Shown in pieces: positions 30,801 through 42,100 of a stretch of 64,000 nucleotides of DNA. Source of the stretch: Rhea pennata. Lineage: Eukaryota; Chordata; Aves; Rheiformes; Rheidae. Position 1 is the first letter of the stretch; each line of letters begins with the position of its first letter. A program made the position numbers and the translations under genes. The notes under the pieces are model-generated. The model saw nothing but the letters and a program-made list of their open reading frames with translations. It made no database searches and was not told the DNA's origin. The stretch lies in the NCBI RefSeq assembly GCF_028389875.1, contig NC_084665.1, forward strand, positions 1,426,001 to 1,490,000, written 5' to 3'.

Positions 30801-32025
30801 CAACTTCTTCCTTACTTTCTTTTATTTATTTTTACAAAGAAAGGGTGGATTTTTTGTGGATCTCTTTGTGAGAGTATCAAATCAAGTTGCAGTAAATATG
30901 TATAAGCAACTAGGCTACAGTGTGTACCGGACAGTACTAGAGTACTACTCTGCTAGCAACGGAGAGCCAGATGAAGATGCTTATGGTAAGTACTTGTTCT
31001 GCTTCAAGCTGAATGGGAAGGTTCTGATGTTGTGCATCTTTGAGTTTGTTCTTTTTTTATATGAAACTAAGTTCAGAGAGCTGTTGAAGAGTGGAATTTT
31101 GTTTGTGACTTCAGGTAGCTTTTCCTACTGAAGATTACTTCAGTTACAAAACTTACTTAATTGTGCAGCATACAGGTTCTGCACTACCAGTGGCAAAATA
31201 AACTATCAAAGATGAATAAAGTACAAAGATGTACTGTTCTGTAGGTAAGATTAAAATAAAAATGCAGTTACTTAGCCAGTTCTTCTTTCCCAAGAATGTT
31301 CCTTCCGAGTGGTTGTATTTGTGGAATATGTTGCTGGGATTTTTTGGGGGGAGGCTCCCTTTTTTGGGGGGGGAAAGGAGTGCTTTGATAACTGGGACTT
31401 AAAAACTTACTTCTCCCCTTTAGATGTCCTAATTACAAACTTAGAAGCATTTATGGTCAGCAGTGACAAAATCAAGTTCTCAGATTCAAATTCAATTTCT
31501 CAAATTTCAGAGCTTTCCATTTCTGTTTAATTTCCCCTTTAAATTGAAGAAAGTGCATTACTATTACTCTGTTAAAAAAACTGACATACTAGCTGCTTGC
31601 TATTTCTAGATTTTCTTTAGGTATCCTCCAAAAACACTTATGTGGCCACATTAGGCATCTTTTCTGTTCTTGCATTGGTCCTATGAAGTGCAGGGATTAT
31701 GAGAGAGATACAATGGCAGATGCCTTAAATCCTTAAGAGTCGTTTTAGCTTGCCACTTCCCTTATGTTCTATTGACTTTTTTTTTTTTTTTTTTTTTTTT
31801 TTTGCAGTGTTTGAATTTATAATGTTGCTACTGGAATGTTCTTGATGAAAATAAGGTTATTGTAATAGCAATTTGACTTAATATGGCTTTAGGTAATGGC
31901 TATCTTGTTACAGTAACACTTATATTTCTTTTGAAACAGATATGAGAAAAGCTCTTTCCAGAGATTCAGAGAAGAAATCAATTATACCTCTACCTCATCC
32001 TGTGAGACCAGAAGATATCGAATAG
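27759..32025 (+). CDS. NAA20: NAA20, catalytic subunit of the NatB N-terminal acetyltransferase
   Basis: NAA20 with its partner NAA25 acetylates the N-terminus of nascent proteins starting Met-Asp, Met-Glu, Met-Asn or Met-Gln, on the ribosome. Exons are 27759-27811, 28027-28051, 28185-28275, 29784-29919, 30840-30985 and 31940-32025; they total 537 nt, exactly 178 codons plus TAG, the human length. The protein starts MTSLRAFTCDDLFRFNN and ends VRPEDIE. It is a single GNAT fold: the acetyl-CoA binding motif RRLGLA is at residues 84-89, followed by the conserved MELLEEIS helix and the NQVAVNMYKQLGYSVYRT segment typical of the family. Intron 2 carries minor-spliceosome signals. The gene runs tail to tail with CRNKL1. 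Confidence 0.98.
28027..28051 (+). CDS. NAA20: NAA20 exon 2 (25-nt microexon)
   Basis: Acceptor CTCCCCGCAG. It encodes the end of Ile18 and NLDPLTET, ending on a codon boundary at ACC. The donor is GTATCCTC, the U12-type consensus rather than GTRAGT. The 25-nt length is needed to keep the frame and the conserved INLDPLTET-YGIPFYL protein order. Confidence 0.94.
28052..28184 (+). other. NAA20: NAA20 intron 2, minor-spliceosome (U12) GT-AG intron
   Basis: Donor GTATCCTC fits the U12 consensus RTATCCTY. The branch-site element TTCCTTAAC at 28163-28171 is the perfect U12 consensus, with the likely branch A 14 bases before the AG. There is no long pyrimidine tract. The intron is only 133 nt and very GC-rich. 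Confidence 0.93.
28185..28275 (+). CDS. NAA20: NAA20 exon 3
   Basis: It follows the branch-site sequence TTCCTTAAC and acceptor CGCCCCTAG. It encodes YGIPFYLQYLAHWPEYFIVA through GGELMGY and the first base of Ile57. Donor GTGAGT. A longer open frame across this region (27881-28279) is in the wrong frame. Confidence 0.96.
28276..29783 (+). other. NAA20: NAA20 intron 3
   Basis: No exon seen. A small CpG cluster at about 28497-28577 (CGTCGCGCCC, AACGCGTGCGG) lies beyond the main island. A T-run at 29071-29087 is the only repeat. Confidence 0.6.
29784..29919 (+). CDS. NAA20: NAA20 exon 4, acetyl-CoA binding motif
   Basis: Acceptor ATGTTTGCAG and donor GTGAGT. It encodes IMGKAEGSVAREEWHGHVTA through AAKLMELLEEISE, with the GNAT R-x-x-G-x-A motif as RRLGLA. 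Confidence 0.97.
29920..30839 (+). other. NAA20: NAA20 intron 4, nothing recognised
   Basis: AT-rich intron with short T and C runs near 30505 and 30577 only. Confidence 0.6.
30840..30985 (+). CDS. NAA20: NAA20 exon 5
   Basis: Acceptor TTTACAAAG and donor GTAAGT. It encodes KKGGFFVDLFVRVSNQVAVN through ASNGEPDEDAY, with the C-terminal GNAT strand and helix. Confidence 0.96.
30986..31939 (+). other. NAA20: NAA20 intron 5 with T27-GCAG tract
   Basis: It contains about 27 T at 31777-31803 followed at once by GCAG, an acceptor-like arrangement 133 bases before the true exon 6. No open continuation of NAA20 was supported behind it. A G-rich stretch lies near 31340-31380. Confidence 0.6.
31940..32025 (+). 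CDS. NAA20: NAA20 exon 6, C-terminus
   Basis: Acceptor TTTTGAAACAG. It encodes DMRKALSRDSEKKSIIPLPH through VRPEDIE and stops at TAG 32023-32025. Confidence 0.96.
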
Positions 32026-32262
32026 CTGTAAGCTGTGATTCTCAGGCAACATACTAAGAGTATCCTGTTTTTTTTCCCCCTCTCCTTTGAGCTTAAATGG
32101 ATGAGAAATCTAAGGCTCAATGCTGCCCCCTTCCATGGAACTCCAAAAGTTATACTGAGTTTACTTATGCTGCTTTCCAATTTTATGTCCAGTAGCTTTT
32201 TAAATACTTACTGTAAACTATGGTGGTATAACATTTAAATAAAAACACAGACAGGAAGCAAT
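32026..32262 (+). other. NAA20: NAA20 3' UTR
   Basis: A short AT-rich tail with a poly(A) signal AATAAA at 32238-32243. The end is placed about 20 bases beyond it. Confidence 0.7.
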
Positions 32263-32870
32263 TTTTATTACTGAGCCTGAGAGTCACAGATATGCAATTC
32301 TTATTCATCCTTCCTGTATGAAGTGTTTAAGCTTAAAACCTTTTTTTGGAAAAATATAGCTTGTGCAATACAAACTTTGTGAAACTAATTTCCATACATT
32401 TGTTTTTCAGGGGTTAGTTTCAGTATATTTAGCTTCTACTGTTGTCCTTCCTAAACAGTTTCTGGGATAAAAGCGTACTTCAGTAGGAAGTCGAACAGGT
32501 TGCAGTTGTCACTAGTACTTACTGTTTTCAACTGTCCTTGTGATCGATACATCTTTTACAGATCACTGGAAAATATATCAGGAATCTTTGAAGGCATCTT
32601 TCTCATTACAGAAAGTAGATCTGGCCACATTAATATCCTTAAATCAAGCAATCTGTGACAGTTTCCAGGAGCCTTAGAAGAGTTAGTCTTGTGTTTGAAA
32701 ACAAAGCTGCAATCCACTGCTGCTTACAGTTCTCAGAACACTGGTAATAGCGGCAGACTTCTGCATTTGCCTTGTGACCTTTCCTTTCAGTTGCTGGAAA
32801 CTGAGACTGTTAAATGGAATCACTTCAGAATAACATTTTTTATTTGGGGGGGAAAAAAGGTTGTAAATCA
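32263..32870. other. Convergent intergenic gap between NAA20 and CRNKL1
   Basis: About 600 AT-rich bases between the two facing poly(A) signals. No gene was recognised. The 61-73 codon open frames here are random. Confidence 0.6.
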
Positions 32871-32879
32871 GTAATAGTA

Positions 32880-32959
32880 AAACTCTTCAAATACATTTAT
32901 TCATCACCAATGAAAATACTGTACAATACCTCCAAAAAGGAGGGGAAGAAGGCAGTGCT
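32880..32959 (-). other. CRNKL1: CRNKL1 3' UTR
   Basis: A very short tail. AATAAA on the minus strand corresponds to TTTATT at 32896-32901, about 60 bases after the stop. Confidence 0.7.
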
Positions 32960-33130
32960 TTAAGATGACTGGCTTTCATCAATGTCTTTGTCAGGATCCA
33001 TCTCTGCAGCTTCACTCTCCTGTTGCTGTTTCTTCCACAGTTTAGCCATAGCAAGTAGTTTGAGATTGGGCTGATTGGCAGTATCTTCAGGGAAAATATA
33101 ATCATAGTATTCCTCCCAGCCAGCATCAGA
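32960..33130 (-). CDS. CRNKL1: CRNKL1 exon 14, C-terminus
   Basis: Acceptor TTTCCTAG. It encodes [20 protein letters not shown] through [13 protein letters not shown] and an acidic tail ending DIDESQSS. Stop TAA at 32962-32960. Confidence 0.96.
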   Translation of the reverse strand, partial: SDAGWEEYYDYIFPEDTANQPNLKLLAMAKLWKKQQQESEAAEMDPDKDIDESQSS

Positions 33131-36100
33131 CTAGGAAAAGAAACACACCAAAGAAAGTTTAAGCTAACATTAAAACATGCAACTACTAGAATTTGCTTCT
33201 AATGAGCATAACAGTAAGATGAAATTAAAAATCGCTGTTTGTTAAACTACCCACCACAGCTAAATCCAATGAGCTAGAGAAGGGGGTGAGACAGTACTAC
33301 TACTTTGGATGATGAGCAAAGGCAGTAGATCTGGTGAATTACAGTTTTCCAAGTAAAGCTGAGAAACAGATACTATCCATATAGTACTACTTCAGGCTAT
33401 TTTGATTAAAGTCAAAATACTCACATCAAATGCTCAGGCTAGTTTTCCTTTAACTGCTATGGTAGACTTATCAATCTGCCACCTAGACATGCTGAAGAGC
33501 AAGCAATTCAGCAGCACCTGTTTCAGGGCAATGCTTTGCCTCAGCTACCACAATAAAATTTCTACAGTCACAGCACCCATTCCAGCTGAATGGTTTGTGT
33601 CTGTAATAACAGCATAGTTAGTTACTTGCATAACTTTTATTCTTACCCCATCTTCAGCCTGAAGTTTTCTTCTCTTCTTTATTTTTTCAGGCATAAGTTT
33701 ATCTATCCTCTCTTTAGTGGTATCAGTTCCAAACTCCTGTTCAAAGTTTCTCCAGGATTCCAGAAGCATGACTCTCTCCTCTTTCTCCTCACAGTTGCGC
33801 ATTGCCTTATTTGCCTCTTCATAAACTTGCCGGCATCGTGGCAAACTCTCCTCCTTCCCTGCAGAAAGCTCAAACTGTGCAAAACTGATCCATACCTGTA
33901 GTGAAAGCAAATAAAACCCAAGTTTGGGGGTTTTGTTCATTTTTAACAAATAGATAACCCTAACCTTCATGTAAGCCACTTGGACAAATTTATTGGAGCT
34001 GTTTTCGGTCATGATAAATCTGCTTGACTAAATTCAAACTAGAGCATTAAACTAGTTTGCAAGGAAAAATACTTCTGTTCCTCCCCCCCCCACCAGTGTT
34101 TTTGTAACTAAAATTCCAAAGCTGCTCAGTAGGAAGCTGTCCTTCCTAACAGGAAGGATAGCTGCTGTTAAACATCACTGTTTTTTTTTTTTTTTTTTTT
34201 AATGGCACAGGCTGTGGCATAGCACTGCAAATTTAGGTTCACAACTGATCTGAAAAAGCCACAAAATGAAAGCATTCAAGGCTCTCCCCCCAGCATGGGC
34301 TGTAATCAAGACCAAATCTGTGTTCTGCATTCGTGTATGTACTTTAACATGCTGTGTCCGCTGAAGTAATCTGCGGTAAAGGCTTCTTGTTTTCTCATAC
34401 TCTTCTTGCTCAATTTCAAAGTCAATATAGGATTTCCAAAGAACCTGTAAAAGAAGTCACTGTTTATGTTCATAGTATCTTCAAACAACCCTGTATCTAA
34501 TACTGAGATTAAAACTTTTTTTTTTTAATTAAGGAGAAGCATGGGTAAACATTAACTTTTTATAAATACATTTCAGAGCTCTGTATTAATTGACTGTGCT
34601 ACCTAGGATTAACGCCAAGTAGTATCAAAACCTGTGCACATAATCCAGTCAGAAATTAGCCATTTAGAGATAGAAAAGTATTACTGTAAGCATGTTTTTC
34701 TCTCCATGTTTTATCATGGGTTTTATAGCCCTGAGTAACCTGTCAAGAAACATGCTAAATTAGATGAGAAACAGACTAAGCCACTATGATAAGCCTTTCT
34801 GTTCAAATGGATGGATTATTTGTGTTTTCATCAGCCACAGTGGGTAATAAACACCTTGAAATTCATCTGACCGCTTACCTCTGGCATGTCTAACCGGGGC
34901 TGGCCAATAGCCAACTCATATATTGCACGGGCTCTGTCGATATCACCAAGAATGGTCTCTAATTCAGCAAATTTAATCCATGATGTGCAGTTTTCTGGTG
35001 CAAACTCCAGGAATTTTTCATAAAGCTTTCGGCAACGATCAAATTCTCGCAATTGTAATTCCAATTCAATATAACCTTTAAAGAGTTTGTTTTTTGGACA
35101 TTTACCTATGGATGTCCCCTGTTTAAAACAAAACAAAAAGTCACCCTGTTTACTGCTGACTATTTGAACTAAAATTCAATTCTGAGCAGTTTCTCAGGCT
35201 GATCAGGACCAGTATGAAACATAATCAGTGTTTACAAAGCACACGTGCATCCATAAACTATCAACAGAAGCTCTGAAAACAGAGTCTTTTAAACCTTTTC
35301 AATATTTTTAAGTAGTATGGATTCCCCAAGAATTATCAGTTGAAACTCTGACTTATCAAATAAACATTTCATCTTAAGCCAAAAACTGAAGAAAACATAC
35401 TGAGCAGTTCCTGAGTATCTTATATTATAAATTGTATCAAGAGAAATTGACTCCTGGCCCACCACTACTACTTACCACTGCATAGGGAACTGTCCACACT
35501 CCCTGCCTGCTGACTTACAATAACGGATATATAGATAGATAGATGTTTAAAAAGAATATTTTGGTGTCAAGCTGTGAGAAAGCAGTTTCTGACTGGAGCC
35601 TCTTCAAGAAGATGTGAGCAATTAATTCAAGATCTACAAACTTCCTTACTGTCATTCCCCCACACAACTTACTTACCTACACATTGCCTACTTCAGTACT
35701 TTATAAATAGAGGAAACCCGTATTTGGGATCACTGATTTGGTCACCCTTACAGGTCTCCCTGGCTCCACAAATGTTTCAAAATATGCTTGGTTCTCCCCC
35801 CATTACTATTTTCTTAAGTAGTGTAGGCTCCACTTGAACTCCTGTCATCCAAGTTGCAGTTCCTCTCAAACCCTAGGAAAGCAGAGAACCCACACGACAT
35901 CTGCAGCCAGTGAAAATAAAGCAGAGCAACATGCTGTCCACATACTGATGAGCATTTCAGCACAAGGCACTGGACCTCCTCTTCTGCACTGTGACAGTGT
36001 GGGACCCACATGGTTCAAAGTCATTTCATTTGTCAAGAAAGGACCTGCTTGCAGAATCTAGGTCCCGTATAAAGATTATGGCTGTATCAAAATCTGGTTT

Positions 36101-39100
36101 CCAAAACAGGATGCGACACTAAAAAAAGGTCTGTCAGAGAAACAAAACAACAGAAGGAAAAAAGGACTACCAAAAAGAGAAGCCTCAAAGAAACAGAGGA
36201 AACTAGATTTCCAGACAGATCAAAGCAGCCGTTCCAGAATTCACTAAGTTATTTACCCCTAAAAATGAAGGGTAAAGGCAGGGTTATGATCAATGAATAT
36301 GCTAATGTTTAGCAATGGTATCTTAAGTGATGTCTGAACAGCAGCACGCTTCAGGACAGATGGTTGTGTTCTCCTGCAGGGAGGCATTAACAATCTCACA
36401 GTGGACTTAATCCCTCTGCTTCTTTTTTCTGGTCAAGGGCAGGAGTCCAGCTCACCAGACAAAGCTTTACTAGCACACTGGACCATGTTTGCTCCCTAAT
36501 GTCAGCTACATTCATGTTTCTGCTCTGTCATTGCTGAGCCATAGGTACAATGAAAACCCCACCAATTTTCTCTTTGGTATCAAACCACCTCAACTGTTAC
36601 CATACTGGCTTTCTCTCAAAACGCTTCATGCTGTCACCCAGCTTATTTAAAATAATCTGAAAGTTTTACATTTTAAAAGGTTTTTCTGCCAAAACATATT
36701 CCCTTATTTTCTGACATGATAGCAAATTCAGTACTGGAGTTCAATTCACTCTGTTAAGTCTGTCCAAAGCCCCCATGATTGCTTCTCTTAGCAATACGAT
36801 AGCTGGGACTCGGAGACTACTCCACTGTGTAAATCTCAATTTCTCAGAGTCAAGTAACTATTGATTTTAGAACGTTTGTTAAAAAGCTATTTTTAGCACA
36901 AGCATCATTTAAACAAATCAGCATCAGCTAAAAATTTACAAGTGCACTAAGCTGATTTGGGTACTGTTGCTATTCAGATGAGTGTTTTGCCAGCTGAAAA
37001 GAGAAAGCTACATTAATTTCAGTCAGCAGCTAATTCACCATATCTCAAGCTATGCTTTTTTTTTTTAACCATACATGACAGTAAATAGTGGTGCCTGCAA
37101 ATTTCTAGGATGCTTTAAAGTGGATAAACCAGCAATTTATAAAGTACAATTTAAGATCTTTTAATGCCATTCCCTTGCTGTCATTAGTTAGTTAAGTAAA
37201 AGAAGAGGTTAATTCCATAATTGCCTTACCAAAGCTCTTCTGGCAAGTGGAAGATGTTTCTGTCGTATTTCAAATTGTGCATACAGTAGCCATATTTTGG
37301 CAAATGTAAACTGAAAGAAAAAAAAAATGTGATGCCTGAGTTGGAAGATTAATAAATGATGCTGCATATGTTCTTTAAAGAACATCACATAGGCTATACA
37401 AAGAAATGTTACTGCTACTACAGTTTGTTGCACTTTACTGTAGTATTTTCCCGCTGAGAAGTTGAGAGTTCATAATGCAAAACAACCTTTCTAAGAAAGG
37501 AAAAACTTCTCCACCATGGATAAAAGCAAAAATGACCAGCACTGAAAGTTTTCTCAAACAAAGAAAATGGTTAGTTTACCACTAAATCAATTAACAGTTA
37601 ATCAACTCTTAATTATTACACATTGCCTAATCCACACATCTGATATTCAGATGACATGATTAACATCACATTAGAAAAGGAAATACATATTGCCTAAGAT
37701 TTCATGGCATTCCAAGGCAAAGTTGGTTAATTGTTTTGCCATGTGGAAAGATTAATTAAAGCTCATTGACAAAAAAAGAGAAAGTCAGTCTCAAAGAGAT
37801 GTAACCCTAAAGATGTTCACCAATGCACCTTCCTCAGCACAAACCATGCAAGCAATTAGAAACAGTTGCTATTAAAGGCAGCAGCCCCCTGCAAAGTGGA
37901 ACAATAGATACTTTGCAGAGGCTGTGAGCTGGTAGACTGAGAACAGCTATGAAAAGTTCAACCTGAGGAGGAAAACAAGCAAGCAGGAGGAAAAAGAAGA
38001 GGTAAGTTCTCCTGTGCTGCTTCATGATACCAAGCTAGCCTCTGACTACATGCTATTTCAACTTTCTAAAGTAACTCGGGTAACTTGAAAATACCCTTGC
38101 ATCATGTCTGTACTAGGCAACAGAACATCAGTGTGTGGCCTGCAGTTTCCTACTGATGATGATATTTACAGCCATCTAACACCTTAACTGAAGAAAAGGT
38201 TGTCAATTTTGGAAGAAGAAATCAATGGTACTGGAAGGAAGTCCACTTAAAATCTTGGATAAATACCTCCCTTGTTCCTGAGCAGGAGGTTCATGAACGC
38301 GCCAACAGTCATTTGGAGGGGCGTACACACCTGAACCTTGTTCTCTTCACTGCAACTAACTGAGGATAATCCAAAGTGGCTTCAGGACTAGGAAGTGGTG
38401 GGGGCAGGGAAGGAAAGCTCAAGGATCTTGATCTTGGGGATTTTAATCCAAGACTTGATAGAAACTATTGGAGAAGCCATACCTTCTTGTGCGGAATGAG
38501 CTCGATACATGCCTGATACACTTGTCTGGTTCGTTCTGGATCCTATAAAAACAGGCAAGATTAAATACTTCATTCATTGCTAAGATTACATTGTATTTTG
38601 AGTTATGCAATAGTTGTCAAACTCCAGAACAGTGCTAGAATATGTTTAAGTCCAGATGTTTAGAATCTGGTGTATTTAGATATATATATACACACACACA
38701 CACACACACGTATATATATTGCTTATTTGTGTGCACAATTTGAAGGTGGTAACTTCCAAGACTCAGTAAGAGATGTCTTTCCGAAACAAAATTTAGCATT
38801 AAGATTTAGACAACAAAACTAGGAGTGGCCCTCCTAAAAATTCTTTTAGGAAAAAAGAAAGTTTTCTGTTAACAGACTCTGAACAGCTATACTACATTAA
38901 GATTATATGCAGCTGTAACATTAAATGATTGATAACCAACATAGGGAAGAAATACCTACACAACCTCAGAATTCCTGGCTGCTTGACACAACAACTTCAA
39001 ATTCTTTTGTTCAATACCAAACTGTTTCACAAGTTCAGACAATAGCCTGGAACAGGCAATTCAAATACAGCTAGAAGAACCTACTTCTGTTTTTACTGAT

Positions 39101-42100
39101 CAGCATACTTCTGGACGACTTGGTGTGAAAGTGTTACTATTTTCCCTTCCCCAAGCAAGGGAGGGGATGCTACACACAAATGAATAGGAAAAAAACTCTC
39201 TTAAAGAGCAATTCCTGTAGCTGATTACATAAAACAAGATATGAGAAGTTTAGTTCCCCATTTTCTTGTTATAATGAAAATATCTGTAGCTACTTAAGTA
39301 AGTTATCTAGAAAGGAAAGAAAAATCCCCGAGGTCTTACTACTTGCCTTTGCCTCTAGCTCTTCATATAATGCATAATTGATCCAAAGATAGATGTATCT
39401 CTTCCAGTGTCTCTTCTCTTGAATTGGAGGAACATTGGCAATGGCTCTTTCATACACTTCTCGGACAGTGTCGGCATCTGCATCACTTTCAACTAACCTC
39501 AAATAGTCAAACCACGCATCATAATTATGTGGATTTGCCTTACACAAGCATGGGAGCAAGGAAACAGGAGAGAAACTTCAGTAACTCTTAAATAAAAAAA
39601 AAATACTGTTCCTTTACATACATCCTTTATTTACCAAAGATTCTTTGATTGAAGACAAAAAAAAAAAAAAAAAAAAAAATGAGAGGGAAGGGGAAATGAT
39701 GAAAATCTGCAGTTTTCAGCAATTCAACAAATAGTAGGTAGGTATGGCACACTTCCTCACAAAAATAAGGTATTTATAGATAGACAAGGACTCCTGTAAA
39801 AGTTACTACATAACAAAAGTGAGATAAGTTACCAGCTAAACTGCACATCTCCCTAAGATGACTGCAAAGAATATTGAGTTCTCACTGCAATGAAAAATTT
39901 TGGAGCCACCGTCTACTTAGACTGCAGGAAGAAAAAAGCAGTGAACACAAGTTAGGTCCCATTCTCGGCCCTACAGCTTGAGTTCTACCTTTGAAAAAGA
40001 ATGGAGGGGGGTAGGGATTCTTTGGCTTGAGCATCGAGGGCAATGTAAAATTAATTAACCTTTGTATCACGAGGTGCTTCAGTAGCTTAAGCAGCACCTG
40101 TGTGTGTGATGAGCCCAGAGGATGTTTATAATACATACCTTCACTTCCTCTTCATACTGGAATCTCCTCTTGCTGACAATAATGTCTTCAATTCCCCTTC
40201 TGTCTCCAAACTTCTTCTCAAAGATGGTGTAATTCTTAAAAAGATTCTGGGCCTCCTGTTTTGGAATTCTATCCAGGGCATATTTGTAGATCACCCTTAC
40301 TCTTTCAAACTGAAAATATTAAATATCACTTGAATTAGATTTACAAAACATCTTTCCTCCCCCAAAATCTGTGCTTTAATTTCTCAGTGAACTTTTGGCA
40401 ATATTTAATGTAAATAAGTGTTTTAGGACATGACTAATGGATCTCCCTAGGAGTAACTTTCCAAGAGTTGAAAAAAATGATTCTGTAACAGTTATCACCA
40501 TCTTGCTTACTCACTTACAGGTCTGGGATGCTTAAAATAGTTTTAAGAGGCTGTGGTATGGGGTTTTTCCTTCCCCTTTACGGAATGTATTCAATTGCTT
40601 AATGTCCTAGGTACTTTTAGGATGGCATCTGGGAAAAAATGGCTAATTCATTTTTTTTTTTAATCATGTAGACAATCGACCTTAAACTTAAAAATCTGAG
40701 GATCTGTATTAGATCCTATGGCACTACTCTTATATCTGAGATATTTGGTGCCTATCTTTCTTAAAACGTATTTCCTCAATATCACCAAATGACAAATAAA
40801 AAAGTAGGCAAAAAATTTTCTCATGAACTCAGGCTACAATAACAGGACCTCATGAGGTGCTGAAGAAACACAAGTATTGAAATAATGTTAAATGCCCTTG
40901 AGCCTGATATTCAAGAAGAAATCTTGTGGGAGAGGTTAGTATTAATCTTCTGCATAATTAAGAAGGCCTTACTTCTTTCTGGTTCTCCTCAAATTTTGCA
41001 AAAGCCACATACAAATGCTCATCCATATGCTCTTCTCCGAAGAACTCCACTGCCCTCTCATAAACTTTCCTTGCGTGAGCAAAATAACTGTGCTTCTCTT
41101 CAAAGCGGGCATACTTGATCCAGTTTTTAACATCAGGATGAACAATAACAAGTATAGTTATGTTAAAGAAATAGAAACAGTTGAATTGGTCATTTCAAAT
41201 CCCATTCTTCCCAGTAACTACAGGGTCACAGACTATGAAACACCACCCAAGGATGATATATGCAAGTGATACACCTAAGAAGAAACGACAACTCTTCTGA
41301 GTAGGCAAAGGCTTCATGTTCAGTCCTGAGAACTTAAGGAGAAGCAGGAGAAAAAGAAAAAAGTGTAAGAGGAGGAAGGGAAAAAAAAAGTCAGGCAAGA
41401 GTCATGAAGAAGTACAAAGAGAAATCTGAAACAACACGATGACTGCAAAGAAGCTGGAAACACGAATAATGTTAAATAAACGAAAGGAAGAATCCAAGCC
41501 TAGACCCGGGTAGGAATCACAATGCACTAGAAAGGATATATCTCTCATAAATGGTACGTGCCCTGTCCACCTCCTTGTATCTCAGCTCAAAGTTAATATA
41601 GGAATGCCAAGCTTGCTCCTCTGGTTGCCACTCCATCCAGCGTTCAAACACCTGACGTGCTCCAGCAACATTCCCCAACATCTCTTCCATGTAAGTATAC
41701 TTATACCTTAGAAAACAAGATCAAATCTTTACAATCACTTAGTAAATACTTAGAAGTACAATGATTTTCTGAGTGTTCAGTAAGAGCATTCCTGAGATTT
41801 CTCCACCTATTCACCATCTGCACTCCAGAAGTGCCTATAGATACTATTGGGATTGGCAGCATGCAAACACACAAACATCCTCTCACTGCTGTTAACAACT
41901 GGAAAAGTACAAAAACTTTCCAAAACTTAAACTCTTCCATTTGAGGATTAACCTGAGGAACTGCAGAAACAGAGAACACAGTGCACTTCTGCATTATGCC
42001 TATAGTAAAATGACACATAAGAGCAAAAGCAATGGTCTACTCTCTGAAAACATACCAGAACTGGTTGACCCTGGGGAGGGTAGTAATGGCTCGATCCCAA

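Noticed and set aside
38150-38195. C/D snoRNA-like pair (TGATGAT and CTGA) in a CRNKL1 intron
   Set aside because: Boxes are only about 35 bases apart, lie antisense to the host gene and lack a terminal stem.
40969-41151. Alternative minus-strand frame over CRNKL1 exon 6
   Set aside because: Shadow of the true frame, which reads [19 protein letters not shown].
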